This document shows, in pieces, positions 61,686 through 64,000 of a stretch of 64,000 bases of DNA. The stretch is from Halosimplex litoreum (GTDB lineage Archaea; Halobacteriota; Halobacteria; Halobacteriales; Haloarculaceae), in assembly GCF_016065055.1 (NCBI RefSeq), contig NZ_CP065856.1, positions 3,347,836 through 3,411,835 of the forward strand, given 5' to 3'. Below the pieces are notes generated by a model. It was not told the origin of the DNA. It was given only the letters and a program-made list of their open reading frames with translations, and made no database searches. A program made the position numbers and the translations under genes. How positions within the stretch are numbered: the stretch's first letter is position 1; each line of letters starts with the position of its first letter.

Positions 61686-63197
61686 CTACGCCTCGCACTC
61701 GCGCTCGCGGACGGTCCCGCCGCTTAGCCCCTCCCACTCGACGCGATAGCCGAGCGCCGACAGCGCCGCACCGGCGTCGTCGAGGCCGTACTCGTCGAGG
61801 ATATCCTCCGCTTCGCTCAGAGTCATCCCGGCCTCGATCCGCTCGCCGAGGGCCGCGAGTACCGCGGGTCTGACGAGCGTTCGACCGACGCGCTCGTGCT
61901 CGGGGAACGACTTGCCGTCGACGGCGTCCTCGCTGACGCCGTACTCGGTCGCCAGCGACTCGATGGTCACCACGTCGGCCTCGGGCCGGAGTTCCTCGGG
62001 CAGGTCGGCGGCGTGTTCGGCGACGAGGTCGTCCTCGTAGCGCCGGAGCGCGTCGCGAACGTCCTTGACGCGGACGGTGCCGGAGTAGGGGATCGCGCGG
62101 TGGTCGCGCGCTTCGATGGCCTCGCCGGCGCCGAGGCTCTCGTCGACGGCCACCAGCAGTTCCACGTCGTCGATCGCGTCCAGCTGAGCGAGTTTCTTCT
62201 CGACGTACTCGGGCGTCCAGAAGCCCATGATCTCGAAGAACACGCGGAAGTCGGCGTGGCGGTAGTCGAAGGCGAAGTCGGGGATGGCGACGCTGGCGCC
62301 CGCTTCGAGCGGTTCGGGCTCGCGCACGAGGTCCCAGTCGAGCCCCAGCGACTCGAAGCGGGTCGCGAAGTCGGCCTCGACGCCGCTGTCGTAGCTCACC
62401 TCCGTGACGGGTTCGACGCCCGGGACCGCCACGTCCGAGTCGGTCAGGACCATCTCGCGGTCGGTGCCGCGGTCGTCGACGGTCGCCGTCAGCGTCCACT
62501 CCTCGGCCGTGGCGACGGTGCGAAGCAGGCGGGCGAACCGGGTGCCGTAGCGCCGGGTCGCCCGGAACAGGGCGTCCGGGCCGGTGACGACGACCTCGCG
62601 GCCGGCGTCGGTCGTCCGGACCTCGTACATCAGTCGGAGGCGCTTGACGGCCGAGACGAGCGCCTTCGGGTCGGACGAGCGGACGCGCACTTCGGTCGCG
62701 TCGAACAGCGCCGTCTGAGCCAGTGAGAGGTTGTACTGGGCGACCAGCTCTTCTGGGTCCCATCGCGGGTCGATCTCGGCGAGGACCTGTCGGTCGTCGA
62801 GGTCGGCGTACAGCGTCGCGGCGAGATCGTCGGGGTCGGCGTCGAGGCGGTCGGCGGCCCGCCGGAGCGCGCGCTCGCGGTCGTCGGCGGTGACGACGCC
62901 GACGGCTTCGCTCGCGGCGAAGGCGGCCTCGCGGGCACGGCGGGGGTCGACGGGCGCGCGGACCTCGAAGCGGGCCTCCCGATCCAGGAGCTTGGCGAAC
63001 CCGCGGACGAGCTTGAAGTCGTCGGCGTCGCGTTCGAGGTCGGTCAGCGCCGAATCGAGGTCCGAACGGGTGTGGTCGACGTGGCCCTGGTAGACGCCGA
63101 GGACGCGGGCCGCGAGGTCGCGGTGGTCCTCGTCGGCGAACTGCGGGTGGAAACCGCCGCCGGCCCGCGAGACGCGCAGCAGGTCCTTCGTGAGCAC
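61686..63197 (-). CDS. DUF790/Bax1-type nuclease (XPB helicase partner family)
   Basis: A 503-residue protein. I chose GTG 63197 (VLTKDLLRVSRAGGGFHPQF), the usual opening of haloarchaeal homologues and the start best placed relative to the TTTTTAC box at 63221-63227; GTG at 63206 would add three residues. The C-terminal nuclease part has the PD-(D/E)xK-like pattern VAIPDFAFDYRHADFRVFFEIMGFWTPEYVEKKL (Asp/Glu...Lys). Archaeal Bax1 binds XPB and cuts DNA in excision repair. The xpb gene is usually next to it, but nothing recognisable as XPB lies in the window; it may be just beyond a neighbour or elsewhere. Confidence 0.88.
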   Translation of the reverse strand: MLTKDLLRVSRAGGGFHPQFADEDHRDLAARVLGVYQGHVDHTRSDLDSALTDLERDADDFKLVRGFAKLLDREARFEVRAPVDPRRAREAAFAASEAVGVVTADDRERALRRAADRLDADPDDLAATLYADLDDRQVLAEIDPRWDPEELVAQYNLSLAQTALFDATEVRVRSSDPKALVSAVKRLRLMYEVRTTDAGREVVVTGPDALFRATRRYGTRFARLLRTVATAEEWTLTATVDDRGTDREMVLTDSDVAVPGVEPVTEVSYDSGVEADFATRFESLGLDWDLVREPEPLEAGASVAIPDFAFDYRHADFRVFFEIMGFWTPEYVEKKLAQLDAIDDVELLVAVDESLGAGEAIEARDHRAIPYSGTVRVKDVRDALRRYEDDLVAEHAADLPEELRPEADVVTIESLATEYGVSEDAVDGKSFPEHERVGRTLVRPAVLAALGERIEAGMTLSEAEDILDEYGLDDAGAALSALGYRVEWEGLSGGTVRERECEA

Positions 63198-63258
63198 GGC
63201 CGCCACTCGGTCGGCGGACGGTAAAAACGCGACGGGGCGGGCCGACCCATCGCTCGGG

Positions 63259-64000
63259 TTACTCCGGTTCGGCGGCGCCGGAGCCGGGCCCTTCGGAGCC
63301 GCTCGGGACGCTGGTGAACTCGTCGAGCGTCACCTCGCGCTCGGCCGGGGGCAGTTCCCGGTCGGGGTTTGCCAACAGCGGGAGGACGAGTCGCATGAAG
63401 ACGACGACGAACACCAGCAGGACCGGCCCGAGGAAGATACCGTACCAGCCGAACAGCGCCGGGCCGAACAGGTACGCGAACATGACCAGGCCGGTGTTGA
63501 ACATCCGCCCCGAGAGGTACGGTCGGATGTACGTGCGGACGACGTTGTCGAACGCCAGCATCATCACGGCGAGGAAGAGGACCGGGTACCAGAGCAGCCG
63601 CGGGTCGGTCGTCGCGGCCTGGGCGGCCATGACGCCCGCGATGAGGAAGTAGACGATCGACCGGCCGACCAGCGGGACGAGCGTGAACACGCCGGTGACG
63701 ACGGCCAGGAGGACGATCGATGGGATCGCGATGTCGCCGGGCGCGAGCAGGTCGAAGGCCGTGTAGATCACCGAGGTCAGCACGACGATCGCGAGGATGG
63801 TCAGCGTGTAGCCGAAGAAGATGGAGCGCAGTCCCTCGTCGACCGTCGAGAGGTAGCGGACCGCCAGGCTGTCCTCGCCGAACACCTCGGACTCGAACCA
63901 GCCCGCGATCCCGCGGTCGCTGACGAGCAGGAAGAAGCCGATCAGCAGCGAGACGAACACGTTGTACAGCGTCGCGCCGACCGCACCGATCAGGCCGGTG
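63259..64000 (-). CDS. AI-2E/PerM-family permease; N-terminus cut by window edge
   Basis: 247 residues are visible and the frame runs off the right edge without a start. Eight-helix AI-2E-type membrane protein: large soluble loop ESEVFGEDSLAVRYLSTVDEGLRSI, then GVFTLVPLVGRSIVYFLIAG, MMLAFDNVVRTYIRPYLSGR and FGWYGIFLGPVLLVFVVVF, and a polar C-terminus. Members export small molecules or act in ion homeostasis (Na+/H+ antiport is reported for some). An internal GTG at 63960 is not the start, because the sequence upstream (TGLIGAVGATLYN) continues the helix. Confidence 0.85.
   Translation of the reverse strand, partial: TGLIGAVGATLYNVFVSLLIGFFLLVSDRGIAGWFESEVFGEDSLAVRYLSTVDEGLRSIFFGYTLTILAIVVLTSVIYTAFDLLAPGDIAIPSIVLLAVVTGVFTLVPLVGRSIVYFLIAGVMAAQAATTDPRLLWYPVLFLAVMMLAFDNVVRTYIRPYLSGRMFNTGLVMFAYLFGPALFGWYGIFLGPVLLVFVVVFMRLVLPLLANPDRELPPAEREVTLDEFTSVPSGSEGPGSGAAEPE

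Overview
The window is a 64-kb piece of a haloarchaeal (class Halobacteria) chromosome. The evidence is very high GC, strong codon preference for GAC/GTC/CTC, acidic proteins, leaderless promoters with TATA-like boxes about 25-30 bases before the start codon, and archaeal information-processing genes: PAN proteasomal ATPase, Mre11-Rad50, family B DNA polymerase with an intein, HalX response regulator, Bax1-type DUF790 nuclease and an intron-bearing tRNA-Gln. I see no rRNA, CRISPR array, phage or plasmid backbone, so this is mostly ordinary chromosome with a few unusual non-coding islands.

Layout. 1-9.2 kb: a large FAD/Fe-S dehydrogenase (cut by the left edge), a KaiC-like ATPase with a HalX response regulator, an MBL-fold hydrolase, DnaJ, a Tat lipoprotein, a cupin and a DUF5789-like protein. 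9.3-15.9 kb: a Rieske protein with a long uncharacterised C-terminal domain, a GAP-family membrane protein, a pilin-like protein, repeat element A, a threonine-synthase homologue without the PLP lysine, a flavin amine-oxidase/desaturase-like protein and a CBS protein. 16-25 kb: a COG1407 phosphoesterase, a GNAT, a winged-helix regulator, a Ser-type thiolase followed by a 74-bp tandem repeat, an SDR, a DoxX protein and a three-gene nitrate/sulfonate/taurine-type ABC importer. 25-37 kb: an aminotransferase, a lycopene-cyclase-domain protein with a divergent UbiA prenyltransferase, an IMPDH/GMPR protein, a YchF-type GTPase, a bactofilin/halofilin-like protein, a PAS histidine kinase and PAN. 37-48 kb: mre11-rad50, haloarchaeal small proteins, repeat element B and polB with its intein. 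48-54 kb: a flavodoxin-like protein, sufC-sufB-sufD and a ferritin-like/DtxR operon. 54-64 kb: an HNH protein, tRNA-Gln with intron, a CTAG-type m4C DNA methyltransferase, a 57-bp tandem array plus repeat element C, a GNAT with zinc ribbon, an HD hydrolase, LysE with a PAC2 protein, an NSUN-type RNA methyltransferase with a PUA-like partner, DUF790/Bax1 and an AI-2E permease (cut by the right edge).

How genes work together. Clear operons are response regulator plus KaiC-like ATPase; the ABC importer (two start/stop overlaps); mre11-rad50 (overlapping start/stop) for DNA-end processing; sufCBD for Fe-S assembly; ferritin-like protein plus DtxR regulator for metal handling; PAC2 plus LysE; and the NSUN methyltransferase plus PUA-like protein.

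Most interesting signals. (1) Three copies (A, B, C) of a modular, hairpin-rich dispersed element in three different intergenic settings. (2) A 4 x 57-bp tandem array, each unit carrying the normally avoided tetramer CTAG next to a TATA-like block, just upstream of the probable CTAG methyltransferase. (3) A 36-base tract of foreign-looking codons in polB exactly at the YGDTDS intein site, which is empty, while the upstream polB site holds an intein ending in Gln. (4) Two mini-ORFs that chain the ferritin-like and DtxR genes by start/stop overlaps. (5) Three enzymes with a replaced catalytic residue: Lys to Ala in the threonine-synthase homologue, Cys to Ser in the thiolase, Tyr to Phe in the SDR.
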